The notes under the pieces were generated by a model. The model was not told the DNA's origin. It was given only the letters and a program-made list of their open reading frames with translations, and made no database searches. From assembly GCA_034401135.1 (NCBI GenBank), contig JAWZSP010000009.1, positions 744,001 to 808,000 of the forward strand: a stretch of 64,000 nucleotides of DNA, read 5' to 3'. The translations under genes were made by a program, and so were the position numbers. Source of the DNA: Volutella citrinella. Taxonomy: Eukaryota > Ascomycota > Sordariomycetes > Hypocreales > Nectriaceae. Of the stretch, positions 43,650-55,278 are shown in pieces (the first letter of the stretch is position 1; each line of letters begins with the position of its first letter).

Positions 43650-45626
43650 TCATCGCACCTCCTCCATCTCCGCGTCTTTGGCCTTCTCCTTGACGGCCGA
43701 TGCCTCCTTGGCCAGTCGCACGTCAGCCAGCGTCAGTCGCAGATCGCTGCTGTACGGCTCAAACTTGGCCACCACCTCACCAAGCCCTGTCCGCAGAGCC
43801 CGCAGAACCCGGTCCGTCTCTGGGCTCTGTCGCTTGCCCTTGGGGTCCGTCCAATGGACTGGAAACTTCTGGCGGAATGCCTCGAGCTTTCGGATTACCG
43901 ATGTGAGGGTTCGGATGATACTGGGCACATCTCGGTGGACGTTGCCAAACTGATCCTCGGACAAACTGTAGACGGACAGCTGGCAGAGTGCGTGGACGGC
44001 ATTGATGACGAGTGTCGGCTCGGCGTAGGGGGTGCCAAACACGGCGCCAGCAAATTGTGTCCGGAAATCCTGCTGGAACAGAGCAGCGACGGTGTCAATC
44101 TCCATCATCTGCAACGCCCACTGCTCAAATTGGCCCTTGAGGTGCTCTGGGGAAACAGCTTCCTGCTGCTCCTTGGTCAGGACACGGTCCTTGGCCTCCT
44201 TCCATGTCTTCTTGGCGAGAGGGCTCAGCTTCGAGGCTGGCGACGAGCCGGGAGACAGGGCAACCTGGCCCAGTCGCTTCTCGACCTCACCCCTCATCGT
44301 CTTGGGCGCAGCGTTGTTTGTAAAGACGGCGTCTTCCTTCAGTGGCGCCGTGACACGCTGCTTGGGCTGGGCGGGTGGCGGTGCAGGGGGAGGCGCGGGA
44401 GGTTTGCCGTAATTGTCGACTCGTGTCTCGACTGCCTTGATCGCCTCCATGCAAATGGAGTAGACCTGCGACCACATGGGGCCGTCCTTTCGATCGATAT
44501 CCTCGAAGATGGCGCGGCGGCGGGTGTCAAAGTTTTGCGAGATGAATGCTAGCTCCCACATGGCAAAGCACTAAACGGTCAGCGTGATTAGCTACGAATC
44601 GCAGACAAACATACCTTGATAGGAAGCTTCTTGCTCTTAAGGCCGTTGAGTAGGCTACCGTTGCCATCCTTGGACTCAGACGTGAGGGGGTTGTTATTCT
44701 TGAGCGGCTCCTTCACCATGAAGGTAGAAAAGGCAAAGTTGCCAGCGCCCCAGAGGAAGTAAACGAGGATGCCTGCCTGGATACAACGGAACATCAGATA
44801 AATGTCCGTTGGCCATGAGGGCGGAAGCATGCTCGTCTTGGGCAGGTTGTAGAAGGGGCGCATAAACATGAGACCCCAGCCCCAGAAGAAGGATCGGAAA
44901 AGGGCAAAGTAGAGTGTGATGGCCACGGGCACAGCTACTATCGAGCCCGTGACGGAGGCGAGCACCAGGCTAGGCAACTCCTGCAACACAACCTTCAGCG
45001 AGTCGCCCGGGCTAACCGACGTGCCCTTCTCATTTTCCCGAGCGATTCCCAGGACGAGACGGTCGATGTCCTTGCGGTAGTGGGTGATAGTCTGCATGAA
45101 GGCACACGACACCATGTAGCACATGAGAAACAACGGTCGCTCGTTTAGTCGTGCGCGGTCGCCGCTGAAGTACGTGATCCACTGCAAGTTGCTGGCACTG
45201 TCCCGCGTCCACAGAAAGACGTGGCAGTATAGAACGCTGGAGAAGCCATACCAGAACAGAGTCTCGTACGTCTGGAAGCGGAGGAGGGCTGAGGAGAGCG
45301 TTTGGAAGCCGGTGCCAGTGGTTCGGAGGCCGACATGGTAGTTGGCGATTCGCAGAACGAGGATAGCAAGGCCGCAGACGAATATGAAAAGCGTTCGGAT
45401 GGCGATGGGGCCGATGGGTAACCAAGACCAGATCACTGACGGGTTAGGATCAATACTATACAAGGACGATGACGAGAGGAAGCTCACGGGAGTACCAGCT
45501 GTCGAGCAGCACCGCCTGCACATAAGACACGGCGAGCAGGACAGTGGCCGTTGATGAGAACCGTCTATGCAGAGCCGGCTGTAGAAAGTCCTTGTAGGGC
45601 GCTCTTCGAACTGTGGTGGCAGCCAT
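43650..45626 (-). CDS. NDC1: nucleoporin NDC1
   Basis: Three exons with introns 45487-45436 and 44614-44571 give 626 residues. The N-terminal half has about six membrane segments, starting after MAATTVRRAPYKDFLQPALHRRFSS, a conserved fungal NDC1 opening. It includes LLRFQTYETLFWYGFSSVLYCHVFLWT. The C-terminal half is soluble, has a Pro/Ala-rich patch (PPAPPPAPPPAQP) and ends in a charged helix. NDC1 anchors nuclear pore complexes and spindle pole bodies in the nuclear envelope. The final exon begins with CFAMWELAFISQNFDTRRRAIFEDIDRKDGP, a conserved segment of the family. It is divergent from the syntaxin gene, with 356 bp between start codons. Confidence 0.9.
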
Positions 45627-45982
45627 GTCCGCGGCGCATCGTCTGGGGTGCTGTTTAGATGAAAGCTGGAGCTGCCCCATGTCAATAAAAATCTCCAGCT
45701 AGCAACCAAGCGCAGTGCTGCTGACGCGCCTGGCCAACCCACTATCGTCACGTGGTGATAAGCCAATATTCCCAACATGGCTGCCAGGTCCGGCTGCGAG
45801 CTTATTGGCCAAGTTTCGCCCCGCCCATTACGTATGGCGTGCAGGGCGATATCCTCAGCCACCAGCCTCGGCAAGGCAACGACCAAACGGGTGACGACGA
45901 TACAACGACACCGACGACATACACCTAGAACAGCGCATCTCCTTGCTTTGTCGAATTCGCGCGAGCATCAGAATCCGCGACC
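45627..45982. promoter_or_regulatory. shared promoter region of NDC1 and PEP12-type syntaxin
   Basis: This 356-bp gap between divergent housekeeping genes is short enough to be a bidirectional promoter. No specific element is called. Confidence 0.5.
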
Positions 45983-46834
45983 ATGTCATTTGACCAGCTC
46001 TCCAGCCTCGAGTCCGGCTCCCGCGCCGGCGGCTACACCGACGACCCTGCCTTTCAGCAGTTGCAGTATGACCTCAAGAGCAAACTCCAGGCCCTGCTGA
46101 GCAGCACCCGCAAGCTAGCCAACGATGTCAACGTCCTGGGCACCCGCAAGGATACGCCGCGCCTGCGGGAGCGTGTGCACAACAGCATGGAGAAGACTCG
46201 CGAGATGTGCCGCGAGATCGGCGATGGTGTGAAGCGCCTCCAGACGTTTGAGGACCTGAATGTGAGTGTGCGCCTCGCATCCGATAGCGATCCATTCTAA
46301 CAACTCCCGCAGAAACAACAAAAATACGAACAGACCAAGATCTCGAGCGACTTCCAGGCCGCCCTCCAGGAGTTCCAGAGCCTTCAGCGCGGCGCCCTCG
46401 AGAAGGAGCGGGCCTCGGTCAGCGCGGCCCGCCAGGCGCAGGAGTCGGACACCGGCGGCGACGGATCGGCCGGCGCACCCCTTGAGCAGCTACAACAGCA
46501 GCAGCAGATGCCTCAACTGGCGAACCAGGACGAGGTGGACTTCCAGGAGGCGCTTATCATCGAGCGCGAGGAGGAGATCCGCAACATTGAGCAGGGCGTG
46601 GGCGACCTCAACGTGCTGTTCCGACAAGTGGCACAGATCGTCACGGAGCAGGGCGAGCAGCTGGGCTCCATCGAGGAGAACGTGCAGAACGTGCGGGACG
46701 ACACGAGGGCGGCCGACATGGAGAACCGCCAGGCTGCGCGATACCAGAAGGCCGCCCGCAACAAGAGCTGCTGCCTGCTGCTGATCCTGGCCGTCATCTT
46801 CACAATTGTGGTGCTCGCCATTGTTCTGGATTGA
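45983..46834 (+). CDS. PEP12: endosomal t-SNARE syntaxin, PEP12 / Syn7 type
   Basis: Two exons (intron 46262-46312) give 266 residues. An N-terminal three-helix Habc region (SKLQALLSSTRKLANDVNVLGTRKDTPRLRERVH) is followed by a Gln-rich linker and a Qa-SNARE motif around residues 180-240. The zero-layer Gln lies in QIVTEQGEQLGSIEENV. A C-terminal anchor (CCLLLILAVIFTIVVLAIVLD) completes the tail-anchored layout. The sequence best fits the Pep12/syntaxin-7 branch, which mediates Golgi-to-late-endosome fusion. It is divergent from NDC1 and convergent with COX18. Confidence 0.9.
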
Positions 46835-47016
46835 TTGTTTGGCTCCTTTAGGGGCGGTTGGGAGCGCTTGCGGCAACGTACTCATTAATTCTTCATGTGG
46901 CGTCTACAGGAGTTCTAGGTATACAGTACTTTTCGACAGCTTTGTATATACACTGAGGGAGTTTTTTTCCTCAAATACAGTTCATTTTTATTCATCCCGG
47001 ATCTCCGGCCGAGAGT

Positions 47017-48066
47017 TTAGTTCTTTGGCTCCTCCTTGCCCAGCAGGTACGGAGGGCTCGGCTTCTTCTTGTCCCCGGCCTGCAGCGTAGTCGGCTTCTT
47101 GGCGACGAGCTTGTCGAGGAATATCTCGTTGACACCCGTCAGGGCGAACGAGAACGTCCAGTAGAGGTAGATGGCGCTAGGGAGGTCGGCAAACAGGAGC
47201 GGAATGACGGGCATCATCAGCATGGTGCGGCCCAGCACCTTTTGGAGCCGAGTCATGAGAGTAATCTTAGACGGGTCTGTCTTGAGCGCCAGGAGCTCGC
47301 GTATCTGGGCGCTACCCATGCGGCCCCAGGTGTTCCAGGCCAGGACACCGCTGCAGATGAGGGGCAGGCCAAAGTACGGATCCATGTGCGTCAGGTCGGT
47401 AAACCAGAGAATGCCGCCGTCCGCGAGACTGGCGTCGAACAGGCTGTTCGAGGCCGTCTGCGAGCCGCCGCCCAGTCCAACCGACTCACTAATCCAGCCA
47501 ACGGGCGCGCCGCACTTCCGTCGTAGCGCCTCGGATATGGTGACAAAGGGAATTATGCCCAGCAGCGGAGCGAACCCCTTCCAGCGCTGGACGCCCCATT
47601 CCTTGTAGATTCTGCGCCGCGACTTCTCCACGGCGCCGGCGACGCGTAGCGTCTTTACGCGGTCCGGGACCTGGCTCTGCTCACGGGCTATCGTAGCGCT
47701 GTGCCGGCGCGCCCAGGCCGTCAGCAGGGGGTTGAGCTCCTTGCGCTTCTGCCGCAGCTTTGCGGCATACAGCTGCAGCGGGAAGCGGAACGTGGCGTTG
47801 ACGCCGATGGCGAGCAGCGGGATGGTGATGAACCAGGGGATGCCGACAGTCTCGTGTACCCAGGAGAAGGTGTTTGCGGTCGCTCGGATCGTCTCTGCCA
47901 CCGCTGGGCCAATGTGGAAGTGGCGACGGCCCAGGGCGGGCGAGGATGCTGAGATAGGCCTCGGACGACTCGTAGAGGAAGCGAAGGGAGCGGCCAGCCG
48001 GGCAGCGGGGGCCAATGGCAGCCTAGACGCCGGCGCAAAGGCGTGTGCATGACGGAGGAGCGACAT
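47017..48066 (-). CDS. COX18: mitochondrial inner-membrane insertase COX18 (Oxa1/YidC family)
   Basis: This single exon encodes 349 residues. The N-terminus is rich in Arg, Ala and Ser with no acids (MSLLRHAHAFAPASRLPLAPAARLAAP), a mitochondrial presequence. The Oxa1/Cox18 core follows, with GIPWFITIPLLAIGVNATFRFPLQLYAAKLRQKRKEL, FAPLLGIIPFVTISEALRRKCG, and the C-terminal pair RTMLMMPVIPLLFADLPSAIYLYW. The relatively short C-tail without a ribosome-binding coiled coil favours Cox18 over Oxa1. It helps export Cox2 domains across the inner membrane. It is divergent from ALG11. Confidence 0.88.
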   Translation of the reverse strand: MSLLRHAHAFAPASRLPLAPAARLAAPFASSTSRPRPISASSPALGRRHFHIGPAVAETIRATANTFSWVHETVGIPWFITIPLLAIGVNATFRFPLQLYAAKLRQKRKELNPLLTAWARRHSATIAREQSQVPDRVKTLRVAGAVEKSRRRIYKEWGVQRWKGFAPLLGIIPFVTISEALRRKCGAPVGWISESVGLGGGSQTASNSLFDASLADGGILWFTDLTHMDPYFGLPLICSGVLAWNTWGRMGSAQIRELLALKTDPSKITLMTRLQKVLGRTMLMMPVIPLLFADLPSAIYLYWTFSFALTGVNEIFLDKLVAKKPTTLQAGDKKKPSPPYLLGKEEPKN

Positions 48067-48709
48067 GGTCGGCCATGCGCCGCTTGGGGGCGGGTATCAG
48101 CTGACTTGAAGAGGGATGCGCTTGAGGCTGATGACGGGGCCTGGTGATGCGAAGTTGGAGTTGAGCCGCCTGTGGTTTAACGTGCGGGTGGGTCCCAAGC
48201 GGGTACCTGGAACGGCCCCGTGCAGCGGTGAAAGGCCCTGAACCGCAATGCCGCAGCGCATGCGCACTCCTCGCCGCGGGGCAGCCCCCCTCCAAGCCAA
48301 AGGACCCAGAGCTCTGGCCGTGTGGCAGGTTGGAGAGACAGCTGGACTTTTTAGCGGGGGCCAAAGCTTAGCACCCGCTCAACTGTAAGCTGTCCCCTGT
48401 CTTCGCCAACAACCGCATGGTGCCATTTACTCCAACATCAGCCTTTCGTCGCCGCCTCCCGCATCGACTCCTCACCGCGACATCCTCTGGAGAGGACCGC
48501 TCTGCTCTTCGATGGTGCCGCTGTCACCTGCCGCTCGCTCACTCTCCCGTCTGGCACGTCATCCCCGATCGCAACCTCGCAACTAGCCGCTCGCTCCTCC
48601 ACCATCGCATTCGTAGACTCGACACATCACCACCATCCGTATCCCAATCTCCACGACATCCACAACTCGACACCTTCCCGCGACACCGCCACAGGGGCTC
48701 CCAGGCACC
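48067..48709. promoter_or_regulatory. shared upstream region of COX18 and ALG11
   Basis: About 640 bp lies between divergent starts, with C/T-rich tracts and CGAC-rich stretches before ALG11 on the plus strand. No discrete operator is named. Confidence 0.5.
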
Positions 48710-50462
48710 ATGCCTTCCACTCTCGTGCTTCTGCTGGCGATGGCGCCCATCATCGTCGTCTTCATCTTCCCCCTCGCCTGCAAGCTCATCGGCCCTCTCA
48801 TCGGCTGGGCGGTCCGCAAGAAGACCGAAGGCCGACGCGCCACTCTCGTCGCCTACATGACGGACGAAGACAATAAGTTCCGCGAAAAGAACCCCGACGG
48901 AGGTCTTGTTTCTCTCAAATTCAACATGGACGACAAGCTGAGGAACACGCTCGACAAGCAAAAGGACTGGGACGGCATCGTCGGCTTCTTCCATCCCTTC
49001 TGGTGTGTTCCCACGGCTGCTCCGGACGAGCGACGCTGACTGACATGCTGTAGCAACGCCGGCGGTGGCGGTGAGCGCGTCCTTTGGGCCGCAATCCGGG
49101 CCACGCAGGACCGTTGGCCCATGGCCAAGTGCGTCGTCTACACTGGCGATCACGACGTCACCAAGGAGGCCATCCTGCAACGGGTCAAGGTATGTGTAAC
49201 CCCAACTCGAGCGCCAATCATGGCTAACTGTCTGTAGACGAGGTTCAACATCCAGCTCCACGGCCCCACGGTTACCTTCCTCTACCTCTCCAAGCGTCAC
49301 TGGGTCCTCCCCTCGACATGGCCCAGGTGCACCCTCCTCGGCCAGTCGCTGGGCTCCATGGTCCTCGCCTGGGACGCCTTTACACTGCTCGTCCCCGACA
49401 TCTTCGTTGACACCATGGGCTACGCCTTTGCCCTGGGTCTCTGCCGGTACCTGTTCCCTCGAGTCCCGACAGGCGCCTATGTCCATTACCCCACCATCTC
49501 GACCGATATGCTCGACTCACTCGACCCCAACTCCGAGGTGGGCACCCTAGGCATGAACGCCGGCAAGGGAGTCGGTGCCCAGGGTTCGGCCAAGAAGGTA
49601 TACTGGAAAGGCTTTGCCCAGTTGTACTCGTGGGTCGGCGCCACCGTGGATGTAGTCATGACCAACTCGACCTGGACGCAGGGGCATGTCAGCAGCCTCT
49701 GGGGCCCTCACCGCGGGCCAAAGAACATCAGCGACCCCATTTCCGTCGTGTATCCGCCCGTGGCCGTCAGCGAGATGGAGCAGGAGGTCGAGGTTTCGGA
49801 AGAAAGCGAGAAGAAGCGACAGCGCGTCCTCGTGTACATTGCGCAGTTCCGGCCGGAGAAGAATCACCAGCTCATTCTGCAGTCGTTTGCCGAGTTTCTC
49901 CGGGCCAAGAGCGACGTGTCCAAGGATGCGCGCCTCGTCCTCATTGGCAGTGTCCGCGACGATCAGGACTCGAAGCGTGTGTACCACCTGCGGCTGTTGG
50001 TCAACGAGCTAGGCATCAAGGACCGGGTCGAGTTTCACCTTGACGCCTCGTGGCCTGAAATCCTCGAGTGGCTCCGCACTGCGTCTGTGGGCGTCAACGG
50101 CATGTGGAACGAGCACTTTGGCATTGGCGTCGTCGAATACCAGGCTGCAGGTCTCATTTCCGTGGTGCACAACAGCGGCGGGCCCAAGATTGACATTGTC
50201 GTCCCGGTAAACGGCGAGCCCACCGGTAAGCAGTACCCTGTGTTTAAGTCACATTCTTTTACAACAGCCCGCTAACATCCCGTCAGGCTTCCATGCTACG
50301 ACGGCCGAGGAGTTTGCAGACGGCTACCAGAAGGCGCTCTCGGTGCCCAACCCCCTGGCGGTCCGGCTGCGAGCCCGCGAGTCAGCCAAGCGGTTTACAG
50401 AGGAGGAGTTTGCCAAGAAGTGGACGGCGCACATGGCACGCCTAGTGGCGCTGCGGGCGTAG
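48710..50462 (+). CDS. ALG11: GDP-Man:Man3GlcNAc2-PP-dolichol alpha-1,2-mannosyltransferase ALG11
   Basis: Four exons with introns 49003-49053, 49190-49237 and 50226-50286 give 530 residues, the usual length. An N-terminal membrane anchor ([22 protein letters not shown]) is followed by a GT4 glycosyltransferase. Family motifs include [18 protein letters not shown] (restored by the first splice), [38 protein letters not shown], and the C-terminal [33 protein letters not shown]11 adds the fourth and fifth mannoses to the lipid-linked oligosaccharide on the cytosolic face of the ER. It is an essential N-glycosylation step, consistent with the housekeeping block here. Confidence 0.95.
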
Positions 50463-51330
50463 GCAGTTGGTTGGATGTTTTTTTGTGTTGCATGATAGAC
50501 CAAGGATACCCCTTATCCCTTCCTTACGGAACAGATCGTCGATAGAGTAATGTCATCCTGCTAGACAGTAGCGGTAGAAACACTGGAGCCATTTGCTGAG
50601 CATGATGGCCTCGGATCAATAAAGAGCGTTGCTAGGGCTGAAATTGGCGTGAAATTGATGCCAATCGCGGTTAATCGTCCATGTTTGCTTGGAGAGCCGA
50701 GGCAATCCAATAGCAAAGTACATGCTAAACAGGTGCACGATTCCAACATCTGTTCTGATTTCAAAGTTCTGATCCGCCCCCAGTGCCAAATAAATCTGCC
50801 AAATAATACCAGAACTAAGCAATGCCCTGTTTCAGAGCGGGCAGCTTTGCTACTCTGTCGAGGTGCAGGGTAGATGGTAATGGCGGTGGTGTCGACGGCC
50901 ACGCGTTGTTAGAAATGGCATCTCGTCAAGAATCTCTGAACCTAGGGGTTGTATTCTAGCAATTCGAAGCTGGTGTGGCCGCCTCTGCTTGGTTCACGCT
51001 TGACATTCGCTCGTTGCTGTGGATGACCTGGAACCGTGGCAGGTATTTTGAGCATGGGTTGCGGCTATCACTGGTCGTTAACGTCTAGATAGCAGCAGGT
51101 AACGTAAAGTCTTATATCCAACACGAACTCGATATAGTCATCAGTAATGACAAGACTATGACTCGATGGTCGTTTTATGATGATCGAATGTCTAGAAGGC
51201 CCAGTTCTTAACTACACCATCTAGACTGTATGCCTCGTTGGTCAATCTACCCGTCAACCGCCGGAATGATACCTACCCTTGGGTCATTGCTATCCAATGT
51301 ATTTACAGAGCCTAAAATCTACACACTGAG
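50463..51330. other. gene-free stretch between convergent genes
   Basis: About 870 bp lies between the stops of ALG11 and the BBE-like oxidase. It is AT-richer than its neighbours. I recognise no gene or repeat. Confidence 0.5.
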
Positions 51331-53112
51331 CTATGCCTTGCAGCCCGACCGGCGGCGAGGTCGACACATGCGTCCGTCCTTGCCCAGAGTCCACTCCTCG
51401 CTGCCCACGCCGGCCTTTACATAAAACAGATTCTCAGGGTCATACTTTTTCTTGATACGCAGCAACTCCGGGTAGTGCTCGCCAAAGAAGGCCTCCTGGA
51501 AGTCAGGCTGCTGGAAATCGGCCTCGTTCATATAGGCGCCGGCCCCGGGCGTGGCAGCCTCGACAAAGGGCATGATCTCCTTGGTCATGCGGTCCTGGAC
51601 GGCCTGCATCTCCTCAAAGGGCGCGTCGAAGCTCCAGGGCAGCGTTAGCGACGCCTGGACGAGCGAGGTACGCCACTGGGGCAGCAAGGCGTTGGCGTTG
51701 TCCTTGCCAAAGGCCGAGACGTCGGTGCCGACACCGATAAAGGTGACGCCGCGCTCGATGAGGCCGCGCGCCGTTGCGCCAAACGAGGGGACCACGTCGC
51801 GAGGGATGAGGCGACCACCAAACAGTTCCGTGCCGACCTTGATGTTGCCCGCGGGCAAAGGACCCCAATAGTGGTCGTAGTGTTCGTAGTAGCTCTCGTA
51901 CTCGGTCAGGGTGATGGTGACCTCGAGGCCTAGCTTCTTGACAGCGTTGGCAAATGGCTTGAGAGTCTCGCCGGCCTCCTCCTTGGTCTTTCCGTACGCC
52001 GTCATGGCAGGGCTCTGGATGAAGCCCTTGCCGAAGAAGTAGATGATCATGACACCCGAGTCGACGATACCGGGCAGGGCGTCGTGGAAGGCGTCAATGA
52101 CGGCGTAGATGGCCTCGGGCTTGTCGGCAGGGGCAGCGACAGCAAACTTGGCACCAGAGACCTTGGCCTCGGGGTGAGCCTTGACAGTCATGGAGACGAC
52201 GACGCCATAGTTGCCGGGACCACCGCCGCTCAAGGCCCAGTAGAGGTCCCTGTTCTGCGTGCGCGATGCCGTGATGAGGTTGCCCTTGGCGGTGACGACC
52301 TCAAACTCGAGAGTGTTGTCGGCCGCGAGGCCATAGACGGTAGACAGGGCGGAGTGACCGCCGCCCTGGGTGTAGCCGCCAGCAAGACCAACGCTGGGAC
52401 ACTCGCCAGTGACAACAACAAGGCCCTTGTCGTGAGCGGCCTGGAGCGCCTCGAAGCCCTGGACACCGGCACCGAGCTTGAGGGCCTTGCCATCGTAGTA
52501 CTTGTCCTTGAAGCCGATGATCTCGGTGCTCTTAAGCCTGTGCATCCAGATGGCGAGGCCACCAGCACCCGTGGAGCGGCCGTTGTAGTCGTGGCCGGCG
52601 TTGCGGATCACGACACGGATGTTGTGCTTTCTTGCAAACTGGAGCGCAGCCTTGACATCATCGGCGCTCTGAACAGCAACGGCGTACGACACGTAGTTGC
52701 CAAGAGTGCAGGGCTTCTCGCGTGGCTGGAAGGGATCGCAGCTCTGGTTGGCGAACAACGGCGCCATCACTGACGATGAGGACTCGGTGCTGTTCCATCA
52801 TGTCTCAGCCACATGCCTCGGGAGTGAGTGAGGAGTAAAATGAACTCACTGAATGCTCGAATAGACCCACGCGTCCTTGAGACGCTGGCACTCGGCCTCA
52901 TTGTACCAGTCGCCATGACAGGCCTGGCCCAGAGGCACAGTTGGCACCAGACGGCCGCCGACAGCCTGGTCCAACTTACGCCACTCCTTCTCCGAGGGCC
53001 AGCATCCGTCGCCGGGCAGGCATCTGCAATCTAGGCCATCTGCGACAGGGCGACCAGCAGCCACGACGCGGCCGGCCCCGAGGAGCAGGGAAGCGATGGC
53101 GGCGAGGCGCAT
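51331..53112 (-). CDS. secreted BBE-like FAD-dependent oxidoreductase
   Basis: Two exons (intron 52849-52790) give 573 residues. MRLAAIASLLLGAGRVVAA is a signal peptide; the ATG at 53112 was preferred because the upstream extension starts only with TTG. A short cysteine-rich segment (CRCLPGDGCWPSEKEW) precedes an FAD_binding_4 domain. The covalent-flavin positions look present: His in NAGHDYNGRS and Cys in TGECPSVGLAGGYTQGGGHS, as in bicovalent berberine-bridge-type oxidases. The BBE domain near the C-terminus has YMNEADFQQPDFQEAFFGEHY and KKKYDPENLFYV. Such enzymes oxidise sugars, alcohols or metabolites. No biosynthetic cluster is visible, so the substrate is open. Confidence 0.93.
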
Positions 53113-55278
53113 GACGAAATACTCTACCAGACAGTGGCGTCTGGGATACTGCAGTGGCAAAGGATGCAGATGGCAATGGGAGAAAAGAAGGGTCCGAGGT
53201 CACTACAAGCACAGGTGTCTTGTCTCAAGAGAAAAGAATCCAAGGCTCCCCGCCGATCATTTATGACGGGAAGCTGCAGTCAGCGCAGTCGGCGGCGAGA
53301 GCGCAGGTACCAGAGCAAGGATGCGACGGACTTCGGCTGCAACGCTGTTGGCCTTATGCAGCCAGGCTCCTCATGATGGACCCTGGGCCTTGACAGCTCG
53401 GGACGGGGCCGCCCAAGTTGCGATGGGACTCTCACCGGAAGCGTCTTGCTGCTGATGGATTGCATTCGCCAGCACCGTGACGAATGATCTGCTTTGCCAT
53501 GAGCTATGAAGTGGCTCCTCCAGCTGTGCAAAGGGTATTGAGGCGAGCATCTACAGAGAAGCAGGGGTTCCGGATCTTGCATTGCATGGTCAAGGTCTTG
53601 AAGTAGGTGGAAATAGGCTTCTGGCCGGCCTTGAGTTGTCTGGGGTGCTCTCTTCGACTTTCCAGTTTTCGATAGTCTCTAACACCGTGCAGTTGATGGG
53701 GGTCTATCTGCAGATGCCGGTCCACATCTTGATGGGTCTGAGGGGAAGCCTCTCTAGCTTTGTGTGTTATGCCTCAAGTTACCTGGATATCCATGCGACG
53801 TTAACGGTGCTAGAAGCGTGGCCGAGAGAACGCAGGGGAAGTTCCGAGATATAGACACGACTTGCAAGGTCGCATATGCAGGATACGGCGATCGTAATCG
53901 GATCGTACATCAACGCACGGCGGCTTGTCGATCGGATTCGGAGCCACGTTGATGTCGTGTCGACCCTGCGTTGTTTCCTCTATCCGCCGAAGAGACGCAG
54001 CAGCGGGGCTGCGTGGCTGAAATGCTCAGTCATTTGTTCACGTCTGGTTGCTCCGTGTCCATCGCCAGATCCACAACATGACGGAGCAGGACGATTCGCT
54101 GGGGCTGAATCGAGTCAGGCAGGTTGAGCTCAAAATGCTTTCTCTTCCTTTTTCCTTGCCTCTCGCGTCCGCAAATCAAGAGATGACGGGAAAGCTCCAT
54201 GCGCTAGCCTCCGGATGGGGAGTGTGTTACTCCGTACTTATACTTGGGATAGCCTCAACACCATCTGTCACTCGCCCTTGTTGCCGGGGCCGGGCCGCCG
54301 GAACATACCTGTGCGGCTGGGCGGCGCAGAGTTTGAGCGTTGGCCCCTGCTCCCGCTGCCGCTCCCGTCCGCCCCTTGAGACTATTGACTGGTGTCCGAT
54401 CAGCTTGTCGCATGCATGATTGAGAGTGGCATGGCATTGGCTCACAACCGTCCCTTTGCTACCTGACTGACAGTCCTGGCCAAGCCTCAATCCACCATCT
54501 CGACACCAGGAAGAAGCAAGAAGAAGAAAAGAAAGATTTCAACAAGCGGCGCACGACCAATCGCACTTGGGCGGCTGGGCCAGCATTGACCGGCAGCCTG
54601 GGGAAGGGATCCCTGCTCATCACTTGAGCCAGATGAGATCCCTGGGGCGAGCCCAATAAGTCAGATCTCGTGCAGTAGAGGCTTTAGCTATCTGCATCTC
54701 CTTGGCCCCCCCATCCGAGGAGCTTGTCGACGAGTGGAGGCGGCAAATGCCTCCCTCCCCTACATCGTGGGTTCCAAAATCTGCTGGAGTTGTGATATTA
54801 ACCCCACCGCGGCCCCGAACTTGCTTTTTGTGGCGGGAAAAGAAAGACTACGGGCGGGAGAAGGCAGGCATCTCTCCCTGTGCCATGTCTTCTGCAGATG
54901 GGGAACTGATGCCGGCCGGATGCCTGCATGTTGCAATCTCGTCTGCACCGTCTGGTCTGCAACAAGTCCGCTGGTCGGCATCCTGCATCGCCACGCAAAC
55001 CCTCTCAAGCCACCGCCGCCCTGAGAGTTGCAAGGCGACATGCTTTCGTCTTCGTGTGCGCATTCACAATGGCCTCTCCCGCGTGTCCACTCGCGTCGTT
55101 GCCGGGTGCCAAGGTGCGATGGGAAAGACGTTCTCGGAAACGCCCCCACGTCCTCGTCGACAGTCCCCAGAGGCCTTATTTGTACATAAGCGCCCGATCC
55201 AACATGGGCCCTCGTTGCCGAAAGACTTGCCAGTTTCTTTAAGTTCGCTTTACTTGTTGGGATTCGGCTCCTGACACA
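53113..55278. other. long gene-free stretch (2.2 kb)
   Basis: This is the longest stretch without a supported gene. Frames such as 54702-55274 and 53582-53854 overlap others on both strands and lack motifs. I see no tRNA-like B box, long repeat or transposon remnant by eye. It contains the promoters of the divergent BBE-like oxidase and 7TM genes. Confidence 0.5.

Noticed and set aside
48539..49486. 315-residue minus-strand frame opposite ALG11
   Set aside because: Antisense shadow crossing ALG11 introns, with no motif.
54702..55274. 190-residue frame before the 7TM gene
   Set aside because: No signal peptide, domain or consistent coding pattern; overlapped by a 177-residue frame on the other strand.
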